64,000 nt of DNA from DATFVA01 sp963745945 (GTDB lineage: Bacteria; Bacteroidota; Ignavibacteria; Ignavibacteriales; Ignavibacteriaceae), in contig CAVUZG010000004.1 of the NCBI GenBank assembly GCA_963745945.1, forward strand, positions 1,178,001 through 1,242,000, read 5' to 3'. A model generated the notes under the pieces. That model was given only the letters and a program-made list of their open reading frames with translations, made no database searches and was not told the DNA's origin. Position 1 is the stretch's first letter, and each line of letters starts with the position of its first letter. Below are positions 47,583-57,933 of this stretch, in pieces. A program made the translations under genes and the position numbers.

Positions 47583-47618
47583 AAAAGCCCTGAATGAATT
47601 TTATTTCAGGGCTTTTTT
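47583..47618. terminator. Bidirectional terminator
   Basis: AAAAGCCCTGAA (47583-47594) pairs perfectly with TTCAGGGCTTTT (47605-47616), followed by TT on the plus strand. It separates the convergent outer membrane protein gene and 6-phosphogluconolactonase gene and overlaps the stop codon of the latter. Confidence 0.88.
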
Positions 47619-48343
47619 ATTTTCACTGCCGCTTCTTCATCTAGGAACCATTCCAGAGAATCTGAGGCTTTGATTTTTGTCGCGGGGAATGTTTGATCAA
47701 TATTTTTTAATCCCAGTATTTTAAAGATGATATCAGATTTTTTCTTACCGGTAACCATAAATATATTTCGTTTGGAATTATTTATTGTATTATAAGTTAA
47801 AGATATTCTTTTTTGTCCCGAATCAGGATGCACAGCAATACCTGCTACCCTATCGATAATTCCTCTTAATGATTTTCCGGGAAACAAAGATGCTGTATGT
47901 CCGTCAGAACCAAGACCAAGTAAATTAATATCAAACTGCGGCAGATTGTTTACGAACGGAACAAAGTATTTTAATTCCCCGGTTATTCTTTTAACTTCTT
48001 CTGAAGGTTCATTTTCTCCTCTTATCCGGTGAACATTATTTTCAGGAATATTAATTTTCCCTAGTAGATATTTTTTTGTCATTCCATAATTGCTCTGTTC
48101 ATCCTCTGGTGAAACGCATCTTTCATCACCCCAGAATAAATGGATCCTATTCCATTGTATTTTATCCCGGAATAATTCTCCCGACAACTGGGTAAATAAA
48201 ACCTTGGGCGTACTGCCTCCGGAAAGAGCTATAAAAGTATCTTTATCTTGTGATACATTCTCTGAAACTATTTTTCTGATTTCTCCGGCAAGATGTAAGG
48301 ATAATTCTTCAGGTGTTAAATATATTTTAATTTCTGGCTTCAT
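47606..48343 (-). CDS. pgl: 6-Phosphogluconolactonase
   Basis: The 245-residue protein belongs to the DevB-type family, with ALSGGSTPK near residue 40, RIHLFWGDERCVSPEDEQSNYG, and LGLGSDGHTASLFPG. It hydrolyses 6-phosphogluconolactone in the oxidative pentose phosphate pathway. No zwf or gnd is adjacent. Confidence 0.95.
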   Translation of the reverse strand: MKPEIKIYLTPEELSLHLAGEIRKIVSENVSQDKDTFIALSGGSTPKVLFTQLSGELFRDKIQWNRIHLFWGDERCVSPEDEQSNYGMTKKYLLGKINIPENNVHRIRGENEPSEEVKRITGELKYFVPFVNNLPQFDINLLGLGSDGHTASLFPGKSLRGIIDRVAGIAVHPDSGQKRISLTYNTINNSKRNIFMVTGKKKSDIIFKILGLKNIDQTFPATKIKASDSLEWFLDEEAAVKIKKP

Positions 48344-48502
48344 TTTTTTCTTTCTAATTTATAAAAATGATTTTCTAAATTAAATAAATGTTCAAAACAA
48401 ATATTAATTCTGATTATCAAAACTCATACTAAATCTATTCATTTTTACAGATCAGGTATTTTTAGTTAAATTTGCAGCTCATTCTCAGTTAAATGAAAAA
48501 AC

Positions 48503-49267
48503 ATGAAACAAAGTATAATACTCTGGATCGCGGCATTCGTAATAACATTTCTAGTAGGTTTTCTTCAAAGTCGATTAAATAATCAATATCCTGTTTCCGG
48601 TTCATTTGGGATAGAAGGAAAAGAAGTAGGTTATAAATTTGATAAGGTTTACTATGGAAGTGATTCATATCAGTTTTTAATAACATCAGAAATCAAAAAC
48701 CTGGAAGGAAAGGTTTTCTGGAAAATTGAGAATTCGGATAAATGGAACTCTTCAGATTTAAATAGCAACGGAAAAATTCTGATTGGAAAAATTCCGGGAC
48801 AGAGTCCCAAAACTAAAATTGAATATTTAGTAAAACTGGATTATAACAATAAAGAATATTCAATTCCCTCTGAAAATCAGGCAGTATTATTAACATACTA
48901 TGCCTCGGTACCTTCATCGGTTAGTTTCTATTATATTTTTACTCTCTTCTTAGCTTTGCTTCTTGCAGTGAGAACCGGTTTGGAATATTTTAATTTGCCC
49001 GGAAAAATGAAAAAATTGAATGTTTTTACATTAATTTTAATAGTGGTAAATGTTTTTGCATTCCATCCGCTAAAGACAACTTACCAGCTCGGTGCTGTTG
49101 GTAAAGGCGCAATTCCCATTTCGGAATTGTTTCAAATTTCGTCTATTTTGTTACTTTTTATATGGATTATAACCACAGCTTTAATTTTTAACACGAAAAA
49201 ATATAGGATCTGGGCACCCCTGGCTGCAACAATTACTATAATTATATTCGAACTTGGTAATTTTTAA
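48503..49267 (+). CDS. Multi-span membrane protein of unknown function
   Basis: The 254-residue protein has one N-terminal helix (about 7-23), a periplasmic beta-rich region (about 25-130) and four C-terminal helices (about 140-250). I recognise no family. It lies about 0.5 kb upstream of the T6SS operon on the same strand and is separated from it by an apparently untranslated region, so a link to T6SS is not supported. Confidence 0.7.
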   Translation: MKQSIILWIAAFVITFLVGFLQSRLNNQYPVSGSFGIEGKEVGYKFDKVYYGSDSYQFLITSEIKNLEGKVFWKIENSDKWNSSDLNSNGKILIGKIPGQSPKTKIEYLVKLDYNNKEYSIPSENQAVLLTYYASVPSSVSFYYIFTLFLALLLAVRTGLEYFNLPGKMKKLNVFTLILIVVNVFAFHPLKTTYQLGAVGKGAIPISELFQISSILLLFIWIITTALIFNTKKYRIWAPLAATITIIIFELGNF

Positions 49268-49784
49268 TTGGCTGCTTACATCTTTTCCTGAATTAGTTCA
49301 CTCCTGTTTTTTATTGACAATCTTTATATAATTTCAATTCTATTGACAATAACTGGATATTAGTTTATTTTCATTTTCATCAAAATCGAACTGATCTAAA
49401 AGAAAATTTTATAGCTCCTTTTAAAAATAAATGAGTCGTCGGGTGAGTTTTTTTTCTACTAATAACGATATTTATTTTATTGCTCACACCGGAAAAGGTA
49501 CATCCATATCGGCATCCGGATTATTTCTGCTTGTGAGAGGCAAACCGGCAAACCGACTTACCATATTTAACCAGTGTCATGAATTTAATAGACGTTTTAC
49601 TCTGTAAACAAACGGATTCTTATTGTTTATTGAAACCTATTTGCGGTAATTGAATTATCAGTATTTCAGTAGCTGCGATTCAATTATAGGAAAATTTCAA
49701 AAATTATTTATTAATTCAGCTCAACTGTGAGTCAAGTGGCGAAGCTGTGTTAAAAATTCCCATCAAATCAATTCTTAATTTTTT
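49268..49784. other. Intergenic region upstream of the T6SS operon
   Basis: No gene is seen. TATTGACAAT occurs twice (49312-49321 and 49341-49350), offering two TTGACA-like -33 elements, but no TAnnTTTG follows at the correct spacing. Several short GC-richer stretches (49480-49560) might form RNA structure; CTCACA and TGTGAG repeats there are complementary. The tagH start lacks a Shine-Dalgarno sequence. Confidence 0.4.
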
Positions 49785-50987
49785 ATGAAAATAAAATTAA
49801 AAATCAGTAAAAAAACAGATCCATCTTTTTCTTCGGTTCTTGATTTCAACAGGTTTCCTGTCACCCTTGGAAGAGATGAGAAAAACGATGTAATACTCCC
49901 TGATCCATTCAAAGTTGTTTCAAGGAAGCACGCTAAAATACTGGATACCGAAGGTATTCTTCAGCTTGTTGATCTTGAATCAGCTAATTTTACATATCTA
50001 AATGAGGAGCGAATTGATCCAAATGATGAAAACGCTCTGAAGACCGGAGATATTATCCGACTCGGAGAATATGAGCTTGAGGTGGAACTTGTTAAAGAAA
50101 CAGAGACTATTCCGGAAGATGATCAGAAAACGATGGTATTCTCCAGTCCTTTTGCCGAAGAAATAAATAATATTTTGGAAAATCTAAACCGGATCTCTGA
50201 TAAATTTTCAGCTGATAACTCTCCAATGAATATGGAAATGTTGAAGTTCTCTGTAATGCAGAGTTTTAATTTCCTCGAAAAGAATGAACCTACTAAATAT
50301 ATTGCTGAATATTTTGCTGAGCACTTTCTGGATAGAAAAATAAAGCAATCAATTTCTCCCCCAGCTGTTCAAAATGATAGATCAACATCAGAATCACAAA
50401 TTAAGCAGGTAAAAAGGACAACCGAACCAGCTGAATCTCTTCAGGCTTACTCATTGAGTTCACATTTTACAGAGACGATTGACGTTATGCTGGATACTTT
50501 TTCTAAGTTAATCCAGGGTTTTCTACAGTTCAGACAGGAATTTTTCGGTGTAACAATCTACCATACTATACCTACTGCTTCCTTAAAAGAATTTAAAGAA
50601 TTTCTGTTCAGTCCAGATATTTCCAGTGAAGATGAGAAAAAAAGATTAGGATTATTAAAAGAGGAGACTGCAAAATTATTATCTCACCAGATTGGTTTGC
50701 TTGAAGGCTATCAACTATCTGTAACTGATGGAAGTAAAGCATTACTTGAAACACTTGATCCGGCAATGATTGAGAAAGAAATAGATAATAAGAGTAAACA
50801 ATCAGGTCCTGATCTTGCAAAAATTCTTCCGTTTGCAAAAAAATCCAAAATACTGGATGCTCTTAAAGAAAATTATAATATGTATGCGTCGGATCCATAT
50901 CATATAGAAAAGAAATTTTTCAGACCTTCTTTTATGAAGGGTTATCAGAAAAGAATTCTAACAGGTAAATCTAAAAATGAATATTAA
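49785..50987 (+). CDS. tagH: T6SS FHA-domain protein TagH (Fha)
   Basis: The 400-residue protein has an N-terminal FHA domain (about 1-95) with VTLGRDEKNDVILPD and VSRKHAKI, the phosphothreonine-binding signature, and a C-terminal helical region similar to that of T6SS-associated FHA proteins (FRQEFFGVTIYHTI, KFFRPSFMKGYQKRI). In threonine-phosphorylation control, Fha assembly activates the T6SS and TagF blocks it. It is the first gene of the operon; no kinase or phosphatase gene is in the window. Confidence 0.88.
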   Translation: MKIKLKISKKTDPSFSSVLDFNRFPVTLGRDEKNDVILPDPFKVVSRKHAKILDTEGILQLVDLESANFTYLNEERIDPNDENALKTGDIIRLGEYELEVELVKETETIPEDDQKTMVFSSPFAEEINNILENLNRISDKFSADNSPMNMEMLKFSVMQSFNFLEKNEPTKYIAEYFAEHFLDRKIKQSISPPAVQNDRSTSESQIKQVKRTTEPAESLQAYSLSSHFTETIDVMLDTFSKLIQGFLQFRQEFFGVTIYHTIPTASLKEFKEFLFSPDISSEDEKKRLGLLKEETAKLLSHQIGLLEGYQLSVTDGSKALLETLDPAMIEKEIDNKSKQSGPDLAKILPFAKKSKILDALKENYNMYASDPYHIEKKFFRPSFMKGYQKRILTGKSKNEY

Positions 50988-51011
50988 CACAAAAATTTTC
51001 GGGGAATACTA

Positions 51012-51455
51012 ATGAAAAACTCAATTATCTTAATATTTTTTGCACTTGTTCTCTATGTTATTCCGGGATGCGGAGGTGGGACTGAAACAATTAATGTATC
51101 ATTAAGTTGTGATAATGATTGTAATGAAGGCAATGCGGTTGTGGTGAGGATTTATCAATTAAGAAATTCTGATAAGTTCACACATGCAAGCTTTGAGTCT
51201 CTGCTTAGAAGTCCGGAGGAAACACTTGGAGATGATTTAATAGCCGGAGCAAAATATGAAAAGCTTATGGCACCTGATGAATCGTTCAAAATAAGCGACT
51301 ATGAAATAAAGAAGGATGCAGCATATATTGGAATTGTTGGTGATTTTCATTCCCCCGCCAAAGACGGCTGGTATGAAATTATCCCAGTAAAAGATATAGA
51401 TGATATCTCGGTTAAAATTCACTCAAATTCATTGTCAATTCAAAAAGAAGATTAA
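51012..51455 (+). CDS. tssJ: T6SS outer membrane lipoprotein TssJ
   Basis: The 147-residue protein has a lipobox (VIPGC, Cys20) and the TssJ pattern VVVRIYQLRNSDKFTHASFESLL, in a beta-sandwich of family size. TssJ anchors the TssM-TssL membrane complex in the outer membrane. It is 24 bases after tagH and 38 before tssK. Confidence 0.85.
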   Translation: MKNSIILIFFALVLYVIPGCGGGTETINVSLSCDNDCNEGNAVVVRIYQLRNSDKFTHASFESLLRSPEETLGDDLIAGAKYEKLMAPDESFKISDYEIKKDAAYIGIVGDFHSPAKDGWYEIIPVKDIDDISVKIHSNSLSIQKED

Positions 51456-51493
51456 AAACTTATTTGTTTAATAAGGGAGAAAAAAATAATTAA

Positions 51494-52843
51494 ATGAAAT
51501 TCCAAAAAGTTGTATGGTATGAGGGAATGAAATTGGATCCGCATCATTTTCAGCAGGCGGACCGGTTTAATCAATATAATATTAATTCAAGATTCAGATT
51601 ATTCAGTCCCAACTTCTGGGGCATAAGGGAAATGGAAATCGATTCAGCTGCTCTTGCAGGTGGAACTTTTGGATTTATTGTCTGCAGTGGAATTATGCCT
51701 GATGGTTTTAGTTTCAATATGCCTGATAATGATCCGCTTCCCAAAAGTAGAAATTTTGAAGAGCTTTTTGAGGCAACTTCAGAAAAGCTTGATATCTTTT
51801 TAACATTACCAGCCGAAAATTCGGCAGGGAATAATTGTCACCTTGATGATTCCACGGGTTATAATAATTCTCGTTTTAACTTACAGAATATTGATATAGC
51901 TGATTACAATACTGGAACGAATATGCGCTCTGTGGGAATAGCAAGACCAAATTTTCAATTTAAGTTTGGTGATGAATCTCTTGAAGATTTTACATCATTA
52001 AAAATTGGTGAAATCGCCAGAAGTTCAGACGGAAAGTTTACAATGGATAGAAGTTACATCCCGCCTGCACTCTCGGTCGCTAATTCTGAAAGTCTGCGGG
52101 AATCGATGAGAAATTTGTTGAGTGCACTTGTTTCAAAAAGTAAAGAACTTCGGACACAGACTTCAATACACAAACCCGAATTATCTCTGACACAGGTGGA
52201 AATACTATTGATGTTACAGACAATCAATTCGTTTATACCACTTCTGAATTACTATTATCAGTCGCAGAATACGCATCCGGAAAATCTCTATATATTATTG
52301 TTGAATCTCGCTGGTCAGCTTTCAACATATTCGAATATGGGAATTAAAACTTCTGAATTTCCTTCGTACGACCATAAGCATTTGAGCGAAGTTTTTAACC
52401 AGGTTATAGATGAAATAAATCAAATGCTGAATGTTCAGAAGACTGTTGAAAGAAGAGATGTTGTTATTCCTCTCAGAAAACAGGCTGATACTTTGTATGT
52501 AGGTCAATTATCGCCCAACCAGATGACCTCACAGTTTTTTCTTGCGGTAACCGGAGAAATTCCTGAGAAAAAAATAATCTCGGAATTGCCAAAGAATATT
52601 AAAATATCTGCATACGAAGAAATATTCGCTGTACATCAGGCTGGAATTCAGGGAGTAACTTCTGAATATGTAGCACGCCCTCCTTCCGGCATTTCGGTAA
52701 ATGAAAAAGCAATTTATTTTAAAATAAATAAAGAAGGCAGATTCTGGGAAAAGATAGTTGCAAAAAACAACATAGCTTTCTTTATCGCATCTGAATTTAA
52801 AACACTTCAGATGGAACTTGTGCTGCTTCTTTCCGGTGATTAG
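51494..52843 (+). CDS. tssK: T6SS baseplate protein TssK
   Basis: The 449-residue protein has the TssK N-terminus VVWYEGMKLDPHHFQQADRF and the C-terminal LDIFLTLP / FYFKINKEG pattern, and is full length. TssK trimers link the baseplate (TssF/TssG) to the TssM-TssL complex. It lies between tssJ and tssL in the usual order. Confidence 0.95.
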   Translation: MKFQKVVWYEGMKLDPHHFQQADRFNQYNINSRFRLFSPNFWGIREMEIDSAALAGGTFGFIVCSGIMPDGFSFNMPDNDPLPKSRNFEELFEATSEKLDIFLTLPAENSAGNNCHLDDSTGYNNSRFNLQNIDIADYNTGTNMRSVGIARPNFQFKFGDESLEDFTSLKIGEIARSSDGKFTMDRSYIPPALSVANSESLRESMRNLLSALVSKSKELRTQTSIHKPELSLTQVEILLMLQTINSFIPLLNYYYQSQNTHPENLYILLLNLAGQLSTYSNMGIKTSEFPSYDHKHLSEVFNQVIDEINQMLNVQKTVERRDVVIPLRKQADTLYVGQLSPNQMTSQFFLAVTGEIPEKKIISELPKNIKISAYEEIFAVHQAGIQGVTSEYVARPPSGISVNEKAIYFKINKEGRFWEKIVAKNNIAFFIASEFKTLQMELVLLLSGD

Positions 52844-52874
52844 ATAAAAATTCAATAATTAAAAATAAATCGAT

Positions 52875-53570
52875 ATGGAAATTCCTTCTCAAAAACCTGA
52901 TAAAAAAAGACCCATTTCAGAATTAGCATCTGAATGCCTTATGCTGATTCTTCAGCTCCGCTCAACGGATAATTACGGCAATCCTGAAACTCTTAAAAAC
53001 AGGGTTACTGAAATGTTCGATCGTTTCGAACGCGAAGCTAGAAGTTCGGGAATTGACAATGAAAAAGTGACCAGGGCAAAATTTGCACTTGTGGCCTTTC
53101 TGGATGAAACAATTATCAGTTCTAAATGGAATCAGAAAGAAGTATGGCTTTCGGATCCGTTACAGATAAAAATGTTTGACACCTTTAATGCAGGTGAAGA
53201 ATTTTTTACTAACCTCGAAGAACTCAGACAGAGAAGCAGTGCAAATAAAGATGCTCTGGAAATTTATTATTTATGTCTTGCTCTTGGTTTTAAAGGAAAA
53301 TACCAGCTTCAGTCACCCGAATCGCTCAGAAGAATTATAGATGATCTGAATTTAGAACTTCACCCCGAAATGTATCAATCAATTGACGCAATTTCTCCCA
53401 ATGGTAAGCCTTCGGATACTGTGGTTCTTTCATCAGGAGGTGGATTGCCAACATGGATTTATCCTGCTTCTGCAGTGGTTATCTTTTTAATTTTTTATGT
53501 TATTATGTCTTTGTCTGCTACCGGTAAAGCAAACGATATAATAGATGCTTTAAAAAATCTCATTGCCTAA
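52875..53570 (+). CDS. tssL: T6SS inner membrane protein TssL (DotU family)
   Basis: The 231-residue protein has the DotU cytoplasmic domain (KFALVAFLDETIISSKW, LALGFKGKYQ) and one C-terminal membrane helix (about 195-213). No peptidoglycan-binding OmpA-like extension is present. TssL partners TssM in the envelope complex. It starts 31 bases after tssK. Confidence 0.95.
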   Translation: MEIPSQKPDKKRPISELASECLMLILQLRSTDNYGNPETLKNRVTEMFDRFEREARSSGIDNEKVTRAKFALVAFLDETIISSKWNQKEVWLSDPLQIKMFDTFNAGEEFFTNLEELRQRSSANKDALEIYYLCLALGFKGKYQLQSPESLRRIIDDLNLELHPEMYQSIDAISPNGKPSDTVVLSSGGGLPTWIYPASAVVIFLIFYVIMSLSATGKANDIIDALKNLIA

Positions 53571-53598
53571 ATCAATATCTCCATAAAAAAAATCTGAT

Positions 53599-56500
53599 AT
53601 GAATGCAATAATAAATTTTATTAAAAATCCGTCTTCAATAATGGCGATTGCAGGAATTCTTCTGATAATTCTTGTTCTCGTACTAGGTCCTATTTTCGGA
53701 ATAACTTTCTTTGTTCAGATTGCAATAATCGTATTCATTTTCCTGATTGTGACAATTCTGATAATGTACAAAAAGATGAAGGATGCTCAGAAGGCAAACC
53801 AGATAGAGCAATCGATAGGCAACCAGGCAGATGACCAGATGCAGAACCTGAGCCCTGAAAAGAAAGCTGAGATAGAACAATTTAAAAAACAACTTGAAGC
53901 AGCAATTTCGTCTCTTAAAAACTCTAAAATAGCTAATGGAAAATCAGGAAAGGCAGCCCTTTATGCACTTCCCTGGTATATGATAATCGGACCATCTGCT
54001 GCTGGAAAAACAACGGCTATTCAAAATTCGGGGTTGGAATTTCCTTTCGGTAAGGATGGATTTCACGGAGTTGGCGGCACAAGAAACTGTGACTGGTTTT
54101 TCTCAACCAAAGCAATTTTTCTGGATACCGCCGGAAGATATATTTCACAGACTGAAGATAGAGCTGAATGGATCGCATTTCTGGACACATTAAAAAAGAA
54201 CCGGAAAAGAAGACCGGTAAACGGGGTATTGATTGCAATAAATATAGATGAAATAATCAGTTCAGATAAAGATCAGCTTTTTGAACATGCAAAAAACATG
54301 CGCCAGAGAATTGATGAATTGATTGAAAATCTCGGTGTTAATTTCCCGGTATATTTTGTTTTTACCAAGTGCGATTTGATCCAGGGATTTGTTGATTACT
54401 ATGGTGATTTCAGTGAAATAGAACGTTCACAAATATGGGGCGCAACATTCAACTCACAGCAGATTTTGTCCCAGGATCCAAAGGGAATATTTGAATCAGA
54501 GTTTAAAAAACTTTCAAAAAAACTGTTTGATATACGAACAATCAGGTTAAGCAATCCTTTAAAAAGAGAACAGCGTAGGAAAGTTTTTCTCTTTCCGTTC
54601 CAGTTTAACTCTCTTCAGCAGAAATTAACCTACCTCGTTGGTGAAGTATTTCAGCACAATCCATATCAGGATAATCCCCTGTTCCGCGGATTTTATTTTA
54701 CCAGCGGGACCCAGGAAGGCTTACCACTTGATATTGCCATAAAAGAAATAGCAAAACAGTTTAATCTTCCTGAACCATCGGCAGATGATTCTGAAGAAGT
54801 TACTGAGAAGAAAAATTATTTTATAAAAGATTTGTTAAACGATATTGTAATTGGGGATCAGAATTTTTCTGCCGGACAGACAAAAGGAGCTGTAAAAAAA
54901 CAAAGCTCAGCAAGACTCATGACCATTGCTGCGTCAATAATCCTTCTCGTGTTGTTTTCAGTTTTTACCTTTATTGGTTATAACGGCAGCAGCAGTTTTC
55001 TTCAAAAAGAAAAAAATGTGTCTTCATCCTTTCTGCACCTAAACTGGGGCGGAAATCTTTTAAGTAACTTTTCAAAAACTGATAGTCTTATCAGTTTGAT
55101 TAATGCAATACAGGCCGGCAAAGGAAACGAAGCTTTTATCAGTTTTGGAATGGATAGAAGCGAGAAAACACTCCCTTATCTTAAAGAGATTTTTATTAAA
55201 AAAACATCAGATTTTTTTCAACAGAATATTTATGATGAATTGGTGAAAAACCTGAATAGTTATGCAAATGGTAAAGATTATTCAGGCGAGATTATTTACA
55301 ATTATCTTAAATCCTATTTATTACTGGGAAATGAAAGAGCTAGACTTGATACATCCGCACAAAAATTTCTTACTCACGTTTTTACCGAAATACTGGATTC
55401 CCGTTACATTTCTTCCAATCCCATTGCATCAACTAGTGAAAAAGATTCTCTAAAACATCTCTTCAAAGATTATCTTTCATTTTATGTGAGCCTTTTACCA
55501 GACAAAGAAGTTTTTCCTGTTCGCAATGATAATCTTCTGATTAGTATGGTCAGAGACAGAATTCAGTATAAACCAAATGCAGAGAGTATATATGCAAGAC
55601 TCAAACAAAATGGAATCAGCCAGTTTCCTAATGAACTTTCACTGGAGCAGGCAATCGGCGGCAGATATTCAGGAGTAATGACAACCGAACAAAGAGTGCC
55701 TTATATTTTTACTGCTGATGGTTGGATGAATTATATTAAGCAAGCTATAATTGAGGAGAGTGTGAATCCAGGCAAAGAAGATTGGGTTCTGGGGAAAACA
55801 AATCTTAAATCTTCGGATGACGGGCTTAGTAGTGAAGAAATAAAGAAGGGACTCGTAACTCTTTACCTGAATGATTACAAACAAAACTGGCTACAATTTT
55901 TACAGAGTATAAGATATACTGGATTTGATAATGTTCCTCTTGCTGCAAATAATATGAAGATTTTGAGCGATCCGGTAAATTCACCTCTTGTATCTGTACT
56001 AAAATTATTTGCTACACAATTAAGTATAATAGTTGATATTCAATCGCCTCCCGATTCGGTTAAAAAGAATAATCAATTTGCAGGATTGGATGTTAATTCA
56101 GCTGGACTGAATGAGACAAAAAAATACATCAAATTTGTACTTGGATCACCGGATGGATCAAGCGGTGCAGATTTAAATGCAATTTTTGCCCAATACGGAA
56201 CGATAAGCGGAGTACTCGATCAGGTTAAGGGTGGACAGGATCTGGCAAAGGATTACGCGACAAAATTATTAGGACAAAAGACTATTGAGTTTACAACAGC
56301 TCAGCAGATGGTAAGAGGCGCGGCTTATAATGCTCCGGCTCTCCAAAATTTGTTCGCTGATCCAATCAGGCTGTCATGGAAAGCCATACTTGCTGATGCA
56401 AGTGAGTATTTAAATCAACAATGGAAAGTTAAAGTTGTTGACGCATTTAATAAATCACTGGCTTCGGCTTTTCCATTTAAGGACTCACAGACAGAAGTTC

Positions 56501-57138
56501 CAATTCAGGATTTTAAAGATTTTTTTAAGCCACAGTCAGGTGTACTCTGGTCATTCTATAATAACGAATTGAGTGCATTTATTAATAAAGATAACTGGAA
56601 AGTAAACCAATGGAATGAAGAAGGGTTAGCAGTTTCTAATGAATTAATAAAGGCATTAAAAAAAGCAGATGATATAACAAGCACATTATTCAAAAATGGT
56701 GATCTTGGAATTAACTTCAGGTTAAAACCTCAGCTCCCTGAGTCAAAAACAATCGGTAATGAAAAACCTATTGTAGAACAGGTTTACCTTTATATTGATG
56801 GTGTTGAAAATTATTATAAAATGGGATCACCTTTCTGGTCTGATTTTGTCTGGCCGGGGGTAAGAGGAACACCCGGTGCAAGAATGAATATTTCTATAAG
56901 GAATATTGGAACCTCTGATTCTAAATCTTATGAAGGCGAATGGGCATTGTTCCGTTTACTTAACCAGGCAACTATTTCAAGAGGCGAATCATCCTCGCAG
57001 TACACATTCAACTGGTTTTTTCAGAAGAGCGGAAGTTATGATGTTACGGTTTCTTACCAGTTAAGTTCGGGAAGTTCAAAAAATCCATTTGCCAGAGATT
57101 TTTTCAATTCGTTTCATCTGCCCGACAGGCTTAATTAA
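53599..57138 (+). CDS. tssM: T6SS membrane protein TssM (IcmF family)
   Basis: The 1179-residue protein has two N-terminal membrane helices (about 13-56), a cytoplasmic domain with an intact Walker A (GPSAAGKT, 131-138) and the IcmF motif FLDTAGRY, a third helix near 442-460 and a large periplasmic domain. A functional-looking Walker A is not present in all TssM proteins. TssM spans the envelope and contacts TssJ. Full length for the family. Confidence 0.96.
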   Translation: MNAIINFIKNPSSIMAIAGILLIILVLVLGPIFGITFFVQIAIIVFIFLIVTILIMYKKMKDAQKANQIEQSIGNQADDQMQNLSPEKKAEIEQFKKQLEAAISSLKNSKIANGKSGKAALYALPWYMIIGPSAAGKTTAIQNSGLEFPFGKDGFHGVGGTRNCDWFFSTKAIFLDTAGRYISQTEDRAEWIAFLDTLKKNRKRRPVNGVLIAINIDEIISSDKDQLFEHAKNMRQRIDELIENLGVNFPVYFVFTKCDLIQGFVDYYGDFSEIERSQIWGATFNSQQILSQDPKGIFESEFKKLSKKLFDIRTIRLSNPLKREQRRKVFLFPFQFNSLQQKLTYLVGEVFQHNPYQDNPLFRGFYFTSGTQEGLPLDIAIKEIAKQFNLPEPSADDSEEVTEKKNYFIKDLLNDIVIGDQNFSAGQTKGAVKKQSSARLMTIAASIILLVLFSVFTFIGYNGSSSFLQKEKNVSSSFLHLNWGGNLLSNFSKTDSLISLINAIQAGKGNEAFISFGMDRSEKTLPYLKEIFIKKTSDFFQQNIYDELVKNLNSYANGKDYSGEIIYNYLKSYLLLGNERARLDTSAQKFLTHVFTEILDSRYISSNPIASTSEKDSLKHLFKDYLSFYVSLLPDKEVFPVRNDNLLISMVRDRIQYKPNAESIYARLKQNGISQFPNELSLEQAIGGRYSGVMTTEQRVPYIFTADGWMNYIKQAIIEESVNPGKEDWVLGKTNLKSSDDGLSSEEIKKGLVTLYLNDYKQNWLQFLQSIRYTGFDNVPLAANNMKILSDPVNSPLVSVLKLFATQLSIIVDIQSPPDSVKKNNQFAGLDVNSAGLNETKKYIKFVLGSPDGSSGADLNAIFAQYGTISGVLDQVKGGQDLAKDYATKLLGQKTIEFTTAQQMVRGAAYNAPALQNLFADPIRLSWKAILADASEYLNQQWKVKVVDAFNKSLASAFPFKDSQTEVPIQDFKDFFKPQSGVLWSFYNNELSAFINKDNWKVNQWNEEGLAVSNELIKALKKADDITSTLFKNGDLGINFRLKPQLPESKTIGNEKPIVEQVYLYIDGVENYYKMGSPFWSDFVWPGVRGTPGARMNISIRNIGTSDSKSYEGEWALFRLLNQATISRGESSSQYTFNWFFQKSGSYDVTVSYQLSSGSSKNPFARDFFNSFHLPDRLN

Positions 57139-57157
57139 TTATCTTATATAAAAGGTT

Positions 57158-57907
57158 TTGTTTAACAAAAACTCAACAGAATATTTAACAGGATATTTCG
57201 GAAAACTTCCTGAGTTTAATGATTTCATTAAGTTTAATTCTGCATCCTCTGAAATTACTTTTATTGATAACTGGCTGCAGGAGGGTTTATCTTACACAAA
57301 ACTAAAGTATAAGTCTGAGTGGAAAGCAAAGTATGAAACACTTCCCCCGACAAACTTTTTCATTCCGGTTCCTTCGTCTGAAAAATTTGCGGCCGGAATG
57401 ATTTATGCCAGTAAAGATAAAAGTAACCGTGATTTCCCTTTTATAATATTTTCAATTATTCCTTCTAAACAACTTGATGAGTTTCATCTTATTCCTAATG
57501 AACTTGATCAGTCAATTAAAACTCTCGATTGCCATTTGAGAAAAGAGGAAGATCTTCTTTCTCTTAATAACACTTTAAAAACTTACAGTATAAATTTAAG
57601 CGAGGGAAATTCACTTAAAAACAACTTCCATCAGTATTTATCACATACGCAAATAGCTGAATTCTTCCGGCGAACAAAATTGAATAATTTATCGCGCAAT
57701 ATTAAAGAGATGATTTATACGGATTCGACATTTTTAAAAATATCTTTCTCCTCTGATGAATTACATTTCTGCAATGATGCCGGGTTTATAATTTACTTGT
57801 TAAATAAAAAAATGAATTTCACAATACAGCATTCATCACTATTCTGGAACATGAAGAATGATGAACAATTCCAATTATTAATTTTTCCTTTAAACTTTCA
57901 CCGATAA
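57158..57907 (+). CDS. tagF: T6SS-associated protein TagF (VI_minor_4-like)
   Basis: The 249-residue product starts at TTG 57158, two bases after AAAGG. It has the TagF N-terminal pattern GYFGKLPEFNDFIKFN and DFPFIIFSI. TagF represses T6SS assembly, acting on Fha. The frame ends at 57905-57907, but the -1 frame remains open for 47 more codons to 58036-58038, almost to the tssA start. The slippery heptamer T TTA AAC (57889-57895) is in phase near the stop, so the true product may be about 293 residues. Confidence 0.82.
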   Translation: MFNKNSTEYLTGYFGKLPEFNDFIKFNSASSEITFIDNWLQEGLSYTKLKYKSEWKAKYETLPPTNFFIPVPSSEKFAAGMIYASKDKSNRDFPFIIFSIIPSKQLDEFHLIPNELDQSIKTLDCHLRKEEDLLSLNNTLKTYSINLSEGNSLKNNFHQYLSHTQIAEFFRRTKLNNLSRNIKEMIYTDSTFLKISFSSDELHFCNDAGFIIYLLNKKMNFTIQHSSLFWNMKNDEQFQLLIFPLNFHR

Positions 57908-57933
57908 ACTTTTCCGATTTAATTTCGGTGGAA
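57889..57933 (+). promoter_or_regulatory. Possible -1 ribosomal frameshift signal in tagF
   Basis: T TTA AAC (57889-57895) is in the tagF frame (codons TTA 57890-57892, AAC 57893-57895). Directly downstream, 57896-57904 can pair with 57925-57933 (9 bp with one G-U; core CACCGA/TCGGTG) around a 20-base loop that contains the 0-frame stop. The gap before the 6-bp core is three bases, shorter than the usual 5-9. An indel explains the same facts. Confidence 0.4.

Noticed and set aside
49480..49570. GC-richer stretch with GCAAACC-like motifs resembling a cyclic-di-GMP riboswitch
   Set aside because: The conserved GEMM core and tetraloop-receptor arrangement are absent, and the following gene is too distant.
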